From: Desulfuromonadales bacterium
Lineage (GTDB): Bacteria > Desulfobacterota > Desulfuromonadia > Desulfuromonadales > BM103
Reading direction: 5' to 3'
Length of the DNA: 64,000 nt
NCBI GenBank assembly: GCA_014860225.1
Contig: JACZKE010000052.1
Coordinates: 1 to 64,000, forward strand
Under the pieces are notes generated by a model, which ran no database searches, was not told the origin of the DNA, and was given only the letters and a program-made list of their open reading frames with translations. Below, piece after piece: positions 18,670 to 26,694 of the stretch. The position numbers were made by a program, and so were the translations under genes. Position 1 is the stretch's first letter. Every line of letters begins with the position of its first letter.

Positions 18670-19136
18670 AACATTTTCTCCTTTGAATCAGATTCAGGTC
18701 TGTTCTTTTCAGGGCCTTTAAATGTGGTCTGTTCAGCAATCTCAAGAAAAGTTGCACGCAGGCTCTCCGGCATACTGCAGGGTCGCCGCGATTCGCGATG
18801 GACCCAGAGATGCCTGGTGTAACCTGTTGTCAGAAGCTGGTCGTCGCGCGTGACCCGATAACCGAATTGCAGACTGCGGCTCGCTACCCAGTCGAGCCAG
18901 CAAGCAACTCTGACCGTATCACCGTAGTGCGCAGCCAGGCGGTAATCCTGCTGTGCCTGGGTAATGATCATGAAATAGCCGAGCGCCTCAATCTGTGGAT
19001 AGGGTTTACCCGCCTCGGTACAGAAGCGGGTGCGGGCCAGTTCGAACCAGATCAGATAGTTGGCGTGATGGACGATCCCCATCTGGTCGGTTTCGGCGTA
19101 GCGAACTTCAAATTCGACCTCGGCGCGCTGTTTCAT
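18660..19136 (-). CDS. Acyl-CoA thioesterase, 4HBT/YbgC hot-dog family
   Basis: 158 aa. Hot-dog fold thioesterase with the signature [20 protein letters not shown], in which the Asp of TDQMG is the catalytic residue in this class. Its position in the operon suggests hydrolysis of aromatic or cyclic acyl-CoAs to release trapped CoA when the pathway backs up. The start overlaps no gene and the thiolase ends 9 bases upstream. The stop overlaps the had start by 10 bases. Confidence 0.82.
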   Translation of the reverse strand: MKQRAEVEFEVRYAETDQMGIVHHANYLIWFELARTRFCTEAGKPYPQIEALGYFMIITQAQQDYRLAAHYGDTVRVACWLDWVASRSLQFGYRVTRDDQLLTTGYTRHLWVHRESRRPCSMPESLRATFLEIAEQTTFKGPEKNRPESDSKEKMLCP

Positions 19137-19145
19137 GTTCGGTCT

Positions 19146-20291
19146 TTATAACCTCTCGATCAGGGTCGCCATCCCCTGTCCATGGCCGATGCAGAGAGAG
19201 GCGATTCCGTACCTGCCCCCAGCGGTCTCAAGACCGTTGAGCAGGGTTGTAATCAGGCGGGTTCCGGTACACCCCAGCGGATGACCGAGAGCGATAGCTC
19301 CTCCCCAGGGATTGACCTTCTCATGCGGCAGACGCAATTCGTTGACACAGGCGACAGCCTGACTGGCAAAAGCTTCGTTTAATTCAAACAGGTCGATGTC
19401 GGCTACCGTGAGATGGGTCTTCCGCAGCAGCTGGCGAATCGCCGGAACCGGCCCCATACCCATCTGGCATGGATCGAGTCCAACAACGGCAAAATCAACC
19501 ACCCTGGCTCGGCGTTGCAGCGCAAAGCGCTCGCAGGCGGCCGCAGAGGCAAGCAGGGTCAGGCTGGCACCGTCATTCAAAGGCGAACTGTTCCCCGCCG
19601 TAACGGTTCCGTTTTCCATGAAGATCGTTTTCAGGTCACCGAGGCTGGCAAGGCTGGTGCCGGGGCGCGGTGACTGGTCATGCTCAGCGAGCGAGTCGCC
19701 GGCTGGAATCGGCAGGATCTCCCTGGCAAAATGACCCGCCTGCTGAGCGGCCACCACGCGGCGATGGCTCTCTACGGCGAACTCGTCCTGCACGATACGG
19801 CTGATCCCGTAGTTCTTCGCGACCTTTTCCGCGGTCAAGCCCATGTTGGTGAAAGGGAACTCATAGCGATCGAGCAGCATCTGGTTGTAATTGAGAGCGG
19901 CCGTCATCGGCACATGGCTCATGTGCTCGACACCGCCGGCCAGCAACAGGTCGGCGTTGCCGGCGGCAATTGTGGAGGCGGCAAAATTAAAGGCCTGCAG
20001 GCTGGAAGCGCAGAGGCGATTAATGGTTGTCCCGGGAACTTCTGCAGGCAGACCGGCCAGCAGCGCAGAGAGCCGGGCGATATTCTTGCCCTGTTCCAGA
20101 TGCTGACCGACGCAGCCGATATAGATATCATCGATGGCCGCGGTGAGCGCTTCGCCCGTCGCCAGTCCTCCGAGCAGTCCGTTCATCAAAGCTGCAAGCA
20201 TTTCGTCTGCGCGCACTGCGCTGAACAGCCCTTTCTCGGGATGGGCCCTGCCGATGGCAGTCCGTTTGGCTTCGACCAGATAAGCGTTCAT
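19146..20291 (-). CDS. Thiolase (acetyl-CoA C-acyltransferase)
   Basis: 381 aa. Cleaves a 3-oxoacyl-CoA with CoA. The active-site residues are visible: nucleophile Cys in NRLCASSLQAFNFAA, His in GHPLGCTGTRLITTL, and Cys in LCIGHGQGMA. The likely substrate is 3-oxopimeloyl-CoA, giving glutaryl-CoA and acetyl-CoA, or the following acetoacetyl-CoA. There are two thiolases in this operon, so the jobs may be split. The upstream gap to the SDR holds a perfect 24-base palindrome. Confidence 0.9.
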   Translation of the reverse strand: MNAYLVEAKRTAIGRAHPEKGLFSAVRADEMLAALMNGLLGGLATGEALTAAIDDIYIGCVGQHLEQGKNIARLSALLAGLPAEVPGTTINRLCASSLQAFNFAASTIAAGNADLLLAGGVEHMSHVPMTAALNYNQMLLDRYEFPFTNMGLTAEKVAKNYGISRIVQDEFAVESHRRVVAAQQAGHFAREILPIPAGDSLAEHDQSPRPGTSLASLGDLKTIFMENGTVTAGNSSPLNDGASLTLLASAAACERFALQRRARVVDFAVVGLDPCQMGMGPVPAIRQLLRKTHLTVADIDLFELNEAFASQAVACVNELRLPHEKVNPWGGAIALGHPLGCTGTRLITTLLNGLETAGGRYGIASLCIGHGQGMATLIERL

Positions 20292-20320
20292 TGTTCCTCT
20301 TTAGTAAAATTAAACAACGT

Positions 20321-20344
20321 AGGGGCACGGCGTGCCGTGCCCCT
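20321..20344. repeat. Perfect 24-nt palindrome between SDR and thiolase genes
   Basis: AGGGGCACGGC (20321-20331) followed, after GT... overlap at the centre, by its exact inverse ending at 20344. The transcript would form a very stable GC hairpin just upstream of the thiolase start (20291). There is no T-run, so it is a REP-like or mRNA-stabilising element rather than a classical terminator. Confidence 0.7.
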
Positions 20345-20352
20345 GTAATGGA

Positions 20353-21120
20353 TTACAACGAGAGCAGGCCGCAGCTCTTGCCGCCGTCGACATGCAAGAC
20401 CTGGCCGGTAATAAATTCGGCATCGTCCGAAGCCAGAAAGGCCACTGCAGCCGCAATATCTTCGACCTTGCCCATCTTGCCGGTCGGCTGCATGCGGATC
20501 AGTCGCTCGCGGCCCTCGGCTGACATCCCCTGGGTCATCGGTGAATCGATTGCCCCCGGCGCAACCGCATTGACGTTGATCTGGAAACGCGCGAATTCGA
20601 GAGCCAGGGAACGGGTCAGACTGACCAGTCCCCCCTTGCTGGCGGTATAATTGGCCTGGCCGATGCTGCCGAGCCAGGCACGTGAGACAATATTGACGAT
20701 TTTCCCCGACCGTTGACTTTTCAGCGTCGGAAAGACTGCCTGGCAGCAGAGAAAAGCTCCTTTCAGATTGACATCCAGAACCTGATCCCAGTCCTGCTCG
20801 GAAATGTTGCTGATCAGATTGTCACGGATGATGCCGGCGTTGTTGACCAGCACATCAATGCCGCCAAACGCTTCCTTGACCTGTTCAAACAGCCGGAGCA
20901 CCTGCTCTTTGCTGGCAACGTCGGCGATGATCGGTAAAATCTCGCAGCCTGTGCCTTCGAGACTGGCTGCCAGTTGGCGCAAATGCTCAGCGTTGACATC
21001 AACCAGGGCCAACCTTGCTCCCTGACAGGCGAAGCGCCTGGTGATGGCGGCACCGATCCCTTGCCCTGCACCGGTAATCACGATCACCCGATTCCGGGTC
21101 TCCTGCGCCGCTTTATCCAT
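20353..21120 (-). CDS. SDR family 3-hydroxyacyl-CoA/3-oxoacyl dehydrogenase
   Basis: 255 aa classical short-chain dehydrogenase. It shows the cofactor motif TGAGQGIGAA, NNAG, and the catalytic set Ser (NIVSRAWLG), Tyr and Lys (YTASKGG), and ends with the FabG-like GQVLHVDGGKS. In this operon it may oxidise 3-hydroxypimeloyl-CoA or a related alcohol alongside the HAD-ECH fusion, or reduce an aromatic side-chain ketone. Its start overlaps the thiolase stop by one base. Confidence 0.85.
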   Translation of the reverse strand: MDKAAQETRNRVIVITGAGQGIGAAITRRFACQGARLALVDVNAEHLRQLAASLEGTGCEILPIIADVASKEQVLRLFEQVKEAFGGIDVLVNNAGIIRDNLISNISEQDWDQVLDVNLKGAFLCCQAVFPTLKSQRSGKIVNIVSRAWLGSIGQANYTASKGGLVSLTRSLALEFARFQINVNAVAPGAIDSPMTQGMSAEGRERLIRMQPTGKMGKVEDIAAAVAFLASDDAEFITGQVLHVDGGKSCGLLSL

Positions 21121-22385
21121 TAGCAGGCCTCCACAACCATGGCAATCCCTTGCCCGCCACCGATACAGGCGGAGGCGATTCCCAATTGTTTGTTGTCGCG
21201 TTGCAGAGTTTTCAGGCAGGTCAGGGCCAGGCGCACGCCGGTGGCGCCGAGGGGGTGGCCGATGGCGATGGCACCGCCGTTGATATTAAGTTTGTCCTGA
21301 TCGAGGTCCAGTTCTCTGGCAACGGCGAGGCACTGGGCTGAAAAGGCTTCATTGATTTCAAAGCAATCAATATCGTTGTTGCCTAGTCCCATCCGGGCAA
21401 GCAGCAGACGGATTGACGGAACCGGGCCGATCCCCATGATGTCAGGTTGTACCCCGGCAGAAGCGAAGCCGCGGAGTTTACCGAGAGGTTTGAGACCGTT
21501 TGCGCGGACGTAGTCACCCGAGGCAACCATCATGGCGGCTGCGCCATCGACGATACCCGATGCGCTGCCGGCCGTGGTCGGACCCTCTTTACTGAAAACA
21601 TAGGGCAGCTTGGCCATCTGTTCCATGGTCGCTTGTCGCGGATGTTCATCGGCTGCTACGGACTCACGGCTGTTCAGACGATATTTGCGTGGCTTGTAAT
21701 CAGCCATCTCCAGAATGCCCTTGGCGGCGACCGGAACGATCTCCTGTTCGAAAAAGCCGGCTTCCCGGGCATTGGCATAGCGCAGTTGGCTGCGCATGGC
21801 AAAAGCGTCTACTTCCTCCCGTGAGAGCTTGTATTGTTTGGCCAGGTTGTCGGCCGTGTTGCCCATGGGGACTGCGGCAGTATCGTTGAGGGCTTCCCAG
21901 AGCAGGTCGATAAACTCGGGCCGGCCCAGCTGAAAGCCCTGACGGGCGGAGTAGGAGGCGAGAGGGAAGCGGCTCATAACGTCGGTGCCGCAGCCAAGGA
22001 CCAGGTTAGCCTTACCGAGGGCGATCTGCTCGGCCGCCTGTCCCAGCAACTCCATTCCCGAGCCACAGATACGCTGGGTCAACAGGGCAGTGCTTGCCAG
22101 CGGCGCACCGCTGTAGAGTGCGATATGCCGGGGGAGAAAAAAGCAATCGGCGCTGGCTTGGCCGATATTGGCAGTGATGGTCTGATCAATATCGCTGGCC
22201 GGCACGCCGGAGGCTTCAATCGCCGCACGGCTGGCGAGAATCCCCAGGTCTGTCGGTGAAACCGTCGAGAGGCTGCCGGTGTATTTACCGAACGGGGTGC
22301 GTTTCCCTTCGAGCAGGTAGATATCTTCAAAAAGGGCACCGCTACCGAGTTGTTTATCGTGAAACCCTTTTACGCTTGCTTTCAT
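21120..22385 (-). CDS. Thiolase, FadI-like
   Basis: 421 aa. The nucleophile Cys is in QRICGSGMELLGQAAEQI, the His in GHPLGATGVRLALTC, and the second Cys in ACIGGGQGIA. The longer N-terminus and loop resemble FadI/long-chain 3-ketoacyl-CoA thiolases. A beta-oxidation role on C7 dicarboxyl-CoA or phenylpropenoyl-derived 3-oxoacyl-CoA fits the operon. It lies 11 bases after the HAD-ECH fusion. Confidence 0.9.
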   Translation of the reverse strand: MKASVKGFHDKQLGSGALFEDIYLLEGKRTPFGKYTGSLSTVSPTDLGILASRAAIEASGVPASDIDQTITANIGQASADCFFLPRHIALYSGAPLASTALLTQRICGSGMELLGQAAEQIALGKANLVLGCGTDVMSRFPLASYSARQGFQLGRPEFIDLLWEALNDTAAVPMGNTADNLAKQYKLSREEVDAFAMRSQLRYANAREAGFFEQEIVPVAAKGILEMADYKPRKYRLNSRESVAADEHPRQATMEQMAKLPYVFSKEGPTTAGSASGIVDGAAAMMVASGDYVRANGLKPLGKLRGFASAGVQPDIMGIGPVPSIRLLLARMGLGNNDIDCFEINEAFSAQCLAVARELDLDQDKLNINGGAIAIGHPLGATGVRLALTCLKTLQRDNKQLGIASACIGGGQGIAMVVEAC

Positions 22386-22396
22386 GATTGACTCCT

Positions 22397-24412
22397 TTAT
22401 TTACCGGTATAGTTCGGTTTCTGGCCGCTGAGAATGCTGGATAACCCAGTCTGGGCGTCCTGGGTGGCGAAGATAATTTTCAAGGCATTTAGTTCCAACT
22501 GCAGGCCGTCCTGAAGGTCCATAGCAAATCCCTGGTCGATCAGGTCCATTGCGGTTTTTAACGCAACCGGCGCCTTTCGACTTAAGGTTTTGGCAAGTTT
22601 CTCAGAGCCTTCGCGGCTCAGCAACGGGTGGCTGAGCTCGCCGTTAAATTCTGCAAAGGCAAGTTCTTCGGCGGTTTCTGCTTCGCGACCGGCCTGGGCT
22701 TTGTCAAGGGACACTTCTGCCAATTCGCGCCAGTCTAAAACCGGTTCGATGATGGCATCGATCAGGCCGTAGGCGTAGGCTCGTTTCGCATTGATAAACT
22801 GACCGGTGGCGATCAGCTGTTTGGCGCGGGCAATACCGATCAGGCGACTGGTGCGTTGGGTGCCACCGAGGCCCGGGTAAATGCCGATGCCGGTCTCCGG
22901 GAAGGCCAGAGTCGATTTGCGCGTACCGATGCGATAATCGCAGGCCAGGGCCAACTCCAGGCCGCCGCCTAGCGCCAGGCCATCGAGATAGGCGTAGGTG
23001 ACCTTGTCGGAAGCGCTGATCTTGTTCAGCACCTGCTGGCCGAACTCGGTAAAGGTCTGGATGCGTTGCAGGTCGTCAGAGGCCATGGCATCGACGAAGA
23101 ACTTGATGTCGGCACCGGCAATAAAGGCTTTGCCCTTGCCGTGAATAAAGATTTTCCTGATGTCGGTGCGGGCGTTGAGTTCATCAACGCAGTGATCGAG
23201 CTGGTTCATCACCTGCTCGCCGAGAGGGTTCATACGGTCAGGGAGATTGAAAATGATAAAGCCGGTTTCGCCGATGATTTCAGTAGTCACCCAATCGAGA
23301 CGCAGCTTTTGCGCTTGGGATGCATCCGCCAGGCAGGCCGGCAACGGCAGACCCCAGGCGGAGAAAACGCTCTCAACCATCGCTTTGACCTTCGCAGCCC
23401 CGAGCTTTTCAAGCAGCTCGAAGGGGCCCATCGGCCAGCGCAAGCCAGCGCGAGCGCCCAGGTCAGTCGCTGTTGCATCGACCACTCCTTCGCTGACCAT
23501 CTGCGCAGCAACCCCGAGGCTGGCACCGACCAGGCGTCTGGTGACGACGTCAGTCTGATCAGAACCGTTGTTCAGGTGTCCGATATCTTTAACGTCCCAG
23601 TCCTGCTTGCTCTCAACCTGCCGGCAAAGAATCTTTGCCGGGGCGTAAAAGTCGCCGAGTTCACTGGCCAGGCCTTCAGCGGCATGCATGGCGATTGGCA
23701 CACCGGTGGCGTTCATCAAGGCGAAAGGCCCCATGCCGACACCGAAAACCTCGCAGGCGACCTGGTCGATAAAGGCGATGCTGCCGCAACCTTCCTCATA
23801 GAGGCGGGCCGCTTCATTCAACCAGGGGACGAAGAAGCGGTTGACGGCAAACCCCGGAGCATCTTTAACCACAATCGGGGTCTTGTCATAATAGGTGTAG
23901 AAATTTTCCAGAGCAGTGACGATCTCGGGTGCTGATTTTTTGCCGGGAATCAGCTCGACCAGTTTGTTCTTGGCTGCATGGTAGAAATAGTGAACACCGA
24001 CAACCCGCTCAGGGGTCTTCAGCCCGGCTGCGATTTCGCTGATCAGGAAAGAGGATGTGTTGCTGGCAAGAATGCATTCAGCACTCACCAACTTCTCCAA
24101 CTCAGCGAACAGGCCTTTTTTGACCTCAAGGTTTTCGAAAATCGCTTCGACCACCAAGTCGGCCCTGGCCAGTTCTGCTTTCTCGGTAGTGCAGTGCAAA
24201 CGGCCAAGGATCTGGTCAAAGGCCTGTTGATCGATCAATCCGCGCTGCAATGCCTCGCCCAAAGACTCGCGTATATAGCCGAGTCCCCTGTCCAGAAATT
24301 CCTGCTTCTGGTCAACAAGAATGACAGACAGACCCTTCATGGCAAAGTGCTGGGCAATTGCTGAGCCCATGGTACCGGCGCCGACGACGCCTACAGTTGT
24401 AATCGGTTTCAT
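22397..24412 (-). CDS. 3-hydroxyacyl-CoA dehydrogenase/enoyl-CoA hydratase fusion
   Basis: 671 aa. N-terminal NAD-binding 3-hydroxyacyl-CoA dehydrogenase (VVGAGTMGSAIAQHFAMKG at residue 8, catalytic His region VGVHYFYHA), a helical dimerisation part, then from about residue 395 an enoyl-CoA hydratase with GLALGGGLELALACDYRI and FPETGIGIYPGLGGTQRTS carrying the two catalytic Glu. The order HAD then ECH is opposite to E. coli FadB/FadJ and is common in archaea and Geobacter-type bacteria. It would oxidise 3-hydroxypimeloyl-CoA and handle crotonyl-CoA. First gene of the minus-strand benzoate operon; the IclR operator at 24530 lies about 120 bases upstream. Confidence 0.92.
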   Translation of the reverse strand: MKPITTVGVVGAGTMGSAIAQHFAMKGLSVILVDQKQEFLDRGLGYIRESLGEALQRGLIDQQAFDQILGRLHCTTEKAELARADLVVEAIFENLEVKKGLFAELEKLVSAECILASNTSSFLISEIAAGLKTPERVVGVHYFYHAAKNKLVELIPGKKSAPEIVTALENFYTYYDKTPIVVKDAPGFAVNRFFVPWLNEAARLYEEGCGSIAFIDQVACEVFGVGMGPFALMNATGVPIAMHAAEGLASELGDFYAPAKILCRQVESKQDWDVKDIGHLNNGSDQTDVVTRRLVGASLGVAAQMVSEGVVDATATDLGARAGLRWPMGPFELLEKLGAAKVKAMVESVFSAWGLPLPACLADASQAQKLRLDWVTTEIIGETGFIIFNLPDRMNPLGEQVMNQLDHCVDELNARTDIRKIFIHGKGKAFIAGADIKFFVDAMASDDLQRIQTFTEFGQQVLNKISASDKVTYAYLDGLALGGGLELALACDYRIGTRKSTLAFPETGIGIYPGLGGTQRTSRLIGIARAKQLIATGQFINAKRAYAYGLIDAIIEPVLDWRELAEVSLDKAQAGREAETAEELAFAEFNGELSHPLLSREGSEKLAKTLSRKAPVALKTAMDLIDQGFAMDLQDGLQLELNALKIIFATQDAQTGLSSILSGQKPNYTGK

Positions 24413-24529
24413 TCGCTTGTCCTCTTTTATAAAGTGTTGTCAAAAGCTGTGCGTTCCGGAGAGCATTTATGCAATGCACGCAAGAGCTGTTTAAGCCTGC
24501 TCTAACAATGTTCTGTTGCTTGTTTGGTA

Positions 24530-24544
24530 TTTCGCATTGCGAAA
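24530..24544. promoter_or_regulatory. Operator candidate 1 (perfect 15-nt palindrome)
   Basis: TTTCGCATTGCGAAA, a perfect palindrome around a central T, in the 490-bp divergent region. It lies about 120 bases upstream of the benzoate-operon start. The partner at 24738 has the same half-site, so the pair is very likely bound by the adjacent IclR-type regulator. Confidence 0.7.
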
Positions 24545-24737
24545 CCTGTTTTCGTTTTGTAAATCCTATCTGACAACGCGCCGTTTGTAAATATTTTTCT
24601 TCGGAAAACTTGGCCATGCTTATTTCAATACTCATAATATAAGTATATATAATGCTTTATGGGTTCATCCCCCTATTTATGTGGGTACGTAAATAATACT
24701 TACGGGCCATATCTCATGAAGGACTTGCTTGCCTATG

Positions 24738-24752
24738 TTTCGCAATGCGGAA
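24738..24752. promoter_or_regulatory. Operator candidate 2 (15-nt near-palindrome)
   Basis: TTTCGCAATGCGGAA, the same site as at 24530 with one mismatch between arms; the flanking bases G and C extend the symmetry to 17. It lies about 30 bases upstream of the -35 candidate for the IclR gene, a position suited to autoregulation. Confidence 0.65.
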
Positions 24753-24782
24753 CTTGCTTTCAAGGAAACGTTGTTTTATGAC

Positions 24783-24809
24783 TTGACAAAACGCCCCACT
24801 TTCTATAGA
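24783..24809 (+). promoter_or_regulatory. Candidate sigma-70 promoter for the IclR gene
   Basis: TTGACA at 24783-24788 and TATAGA at 24804-24809, spaced 15 bases. The -35 is perfect and the spacing short, as in activator-dependent promoters. It lies about 100 bases before the start codon. Confidence 0.4.
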
Positions 24810-24911
24810 GATTAAAAGCAAGAGCAGCCCTCACCTGCAAGAACCTGTAAACGGGCTGAATCTTTTGGGCGCAGTTTTCGTTGGCCCTGTCCAGTCTGGA
24901 GAATGAAGTTT

Positions 24912-25760
24912 ATGAGTGAAAATGCGGCATTAAATTATAAAGGCAGCAAGGCAGCGCTGATCGCGATGGACGGACTCGATCTCCTGGAAGACAACAAGGA
25001 CCGTCAATTTGTGACTGCCCTGGCCCGTGGTCTGGAAGTGCTGCGCTGCTTTAAACCCAGAGATCGTCACCTGGGTAATCAGGATATCGCCGAGCGCACC
25101 GGGTTGCCGAAACCGACCGTTTCCCGACTGACATACACCCTGACCCGTATGGGCTACCTCTATCATGATGAAAAGCTCGGAAAATATCAGCTTGGCACCG
25201 GGGTTCTCTCCCTCGGGTTTTCGTTGCTCACTAACATGGATGTGCTAAAGATCGCCCGTCCCCTGATGCAGGAACTGGCTAATTATTCGCACACCGTGGT
25301 TTCGGTCGCCACCCGCGATCGTCTCGGCATGATCTACCTTGATGGGCGGCATAGTACTGATGCTACCGTCTCCTTGCGCCGTGAGCCGGGCACCCGGATG
25401 CCTATCGCTACAACCGCTATGGGTAGAGCCATGCTTTGTGGACTGCCGGTAAGTGAACGGGAAAAGCTTATGGAAAACATCCGCCAAAAGGATCCAGCCC
25501 ACTGGCCGAAGCATAAAGCCGGTATCGAACAGGCTTTGCGAGACTATCGCGATCGCGGTTTCTGCCTGTCGATTGGCGACTGGCGCAGCGATGTTAACGC
25601 AGTTGGCGTTCCGATGTTGCCGATCGCCGGCAGTCGGCTGTTGACTTTCAACTGTGCTGCGCCGTCGTTCGTGCTGCGCCAGCACATGCTTGAAGACGAC
25701 ATAGGGCCCCGGCTGGTCAATCTGGTCAGAACGATTGAAGCGGAAACATCCCGGTACTGA
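24912..25760 (+). CDS. IclR family transcriptional regulator
   Basis: 282 aa. An N-terminal winged helix (about residues 32-95) with ALARGLEVLRCF and the recognition segment GLPKPTVSRLTYTL is followed by the IclR effector domain (about 105-275), including IYLDGRHSTDATVS and MPIATTAMGRAML. It is closest in style to the PcaU/PobR-type aromatic-acid sensors. ATG 24912 is preferred over 24903 because GGAG at 24898-24901 is then 10 bases away. It sits between the divergent benzoate and aryl-oxoacid gene sets, so it probably controls both in response to an aromatic acid or its CoA ester. Confidence 0.9.
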   Translation: MSENAALNYKGSKAALIAMDGLDLLEDNKDRQFVTALARGLEVLRCFKPRDRHLGNQDIAERTGLPKPTVSRLTYTLTRMGYLYHDEKLGKYQLGTGVLSLGFSLLTNMDVLKIARPLMQELANYSHTVVSVATRDRLGMIYLDGRHSTDATVSLRREPGTRMPIATTAMGRAMLCGLPVSEREKLMENIRQKDPAHWPKHKAGIEQALRDYRDRGFCLSIGDWRSDVNAVGVPMLPIAGSRLLTFNCAAPSFVLRQHMLEDDIGPRLVNLVRTIEAETSRY

Positions 25761-25818
25761 AAACTTAACGGCAGGGGCTCAGACATGTCCCGCTCACCCG
25801 ATGGAAACTGAGGAAAGC

Positions 25819-26628
25819 ATGGCACAGCCGGTATATGTTGGACTTGACATGGGAGCATCTCGCACCAAGGTGGCGGTTATCGACCGGCACGGAGCGCTGC
25901 TTGGCCATGCTGTCAAAAAATCGGGAATCGATTTTGCCGCGACTGCAGCTCTCTGTCTGGATGACTCGCTGCAACAGGCAGGGGCAAGTCGGAGTGACAT
26001 CGTCGATGCCGTCGCCACCGGTTACGGCCGCAACAACGTCGCCTTTGTTACTGATAAATGCAAAACCGAAATCGGCTGCCATGCTAAAGGCTGTCACTTC
26101 AGCTTTACCGGAGCGATCACCATTATCGACATCGGCGGTCAGGACAACAAGATAATCAAGATTGATGCTGAGGGGCGCCGCGACAGCTTTAAGATGAATC
26201 GCAAATGTGCTGCAGGTACCGGAGCTTTTCTCGAGGAGATGTCGGCCCGCCTCGATATCCCGCTTGAAGAAATGAACAATCTGGCCCGGCAGGCAACAGA
26301 GACGATCAAGCTCGGCAGTTACTGCACGGTTTTCTCGGCCACTGAGGTTTTAGAAAACATCCGTCACGGCAAACCGGTTGCTGACATCATCAAGGGGATC
26401 TTCTACTCGATGATCCAGCGGGTGCTGGAGATGGATTCTTTGACCGAAAAAGTGGTCTTGAGTGGTGGTGTGGTTGCCCATAACCCTTACCTGGTGGAGA
26501 TGGCCGCGGAACTGATTGGCCGTCCGGTGCTGCTTCCGGAGTTTCCCCAGTTCACCGGCGCCCATGGCGCAGCCCTCTACGCACTGGAAGCGGCAAACGC
26601 CGTCCTGGTAAGCGAAAAGGACATTTGA
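25819..26628 (+). CDS. ATP-dependent activator, BcrA/BcrD/HgdC (BadF/BadG) family
   Basis: 269 aa ASKHA-fold ATPase that binds a [4Fe-4S] cluster at the dimer interface and injects low-potential electrons into a partner dehydratase or reductase at the cost of ATP. The cluster ligands are Cys130 (KCAAGTGAF) and Cys169 (GSYCTVFS), matching the HgdC pattern. The nucleotide motifs are GLDMGASRTKVAV, IDIGGQDNKII and LSGGVVAHNPYL. The start at 25819 has GAGG 5 bases upstream; longer versions to 25801 or 25735 lack support. Only one activator gene is present, unlike the BcrA plus BcrD pair of class I benzoyl-CoA reductases. Confidence 0.88.
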   Translation: MAQPVYVGLDMGASRTKVAVIDRHGALLGHAVKKSGIDFAATAALCLDDSLQQAGASRSDIVDAVATGYGRNNVAFVTDKCKTEIGCHAKGCHFSFTGAITIIDIGGQDNKIIKIDAEGRRDSFKMNRKCAAGTGAFLEEMSARLDIPLEEMNNLARQATETIKLGSYCTVFSATEVLENIRHGKPVADIIKGIFYSMIQRVLEMDSLTEKVVLSGGVVAHNPYLVEMAAELIGRPVLLPEFPQFTGAHGAALYALEAANAVLVSEKDI

Positions 26629-26634
26629 GACCGA

Positions 26635-26672
26635 CTAGCAGCCTGTCGGACTATCCATGAGCCGGCTGCTAG
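26635..26672. repeat. 38-bp palindromic repeat (short form of the 8206 element)
   Basis: CTAGCAGCC at 26635-26643 and the inverse GGCTGCTAG at 26664-26672 bracket 20 bases. The middle matches 8215-8240 of the MITE-like element. It lies between the activator stop and the RBS of the next gene, so it is transcribed and could form a hairpin inside the operon. Confidence 0.7.
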
Positions 26673-26694
26673 ACAAGATGTTCAAGGAGTTAAC

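Noticed and set aside
20321-20344. Rho-independent terminator within the benzoate operon
   Set aside because: The hairpin is not followed by a U-run on either strand and the downstream genes continue the same pathway.
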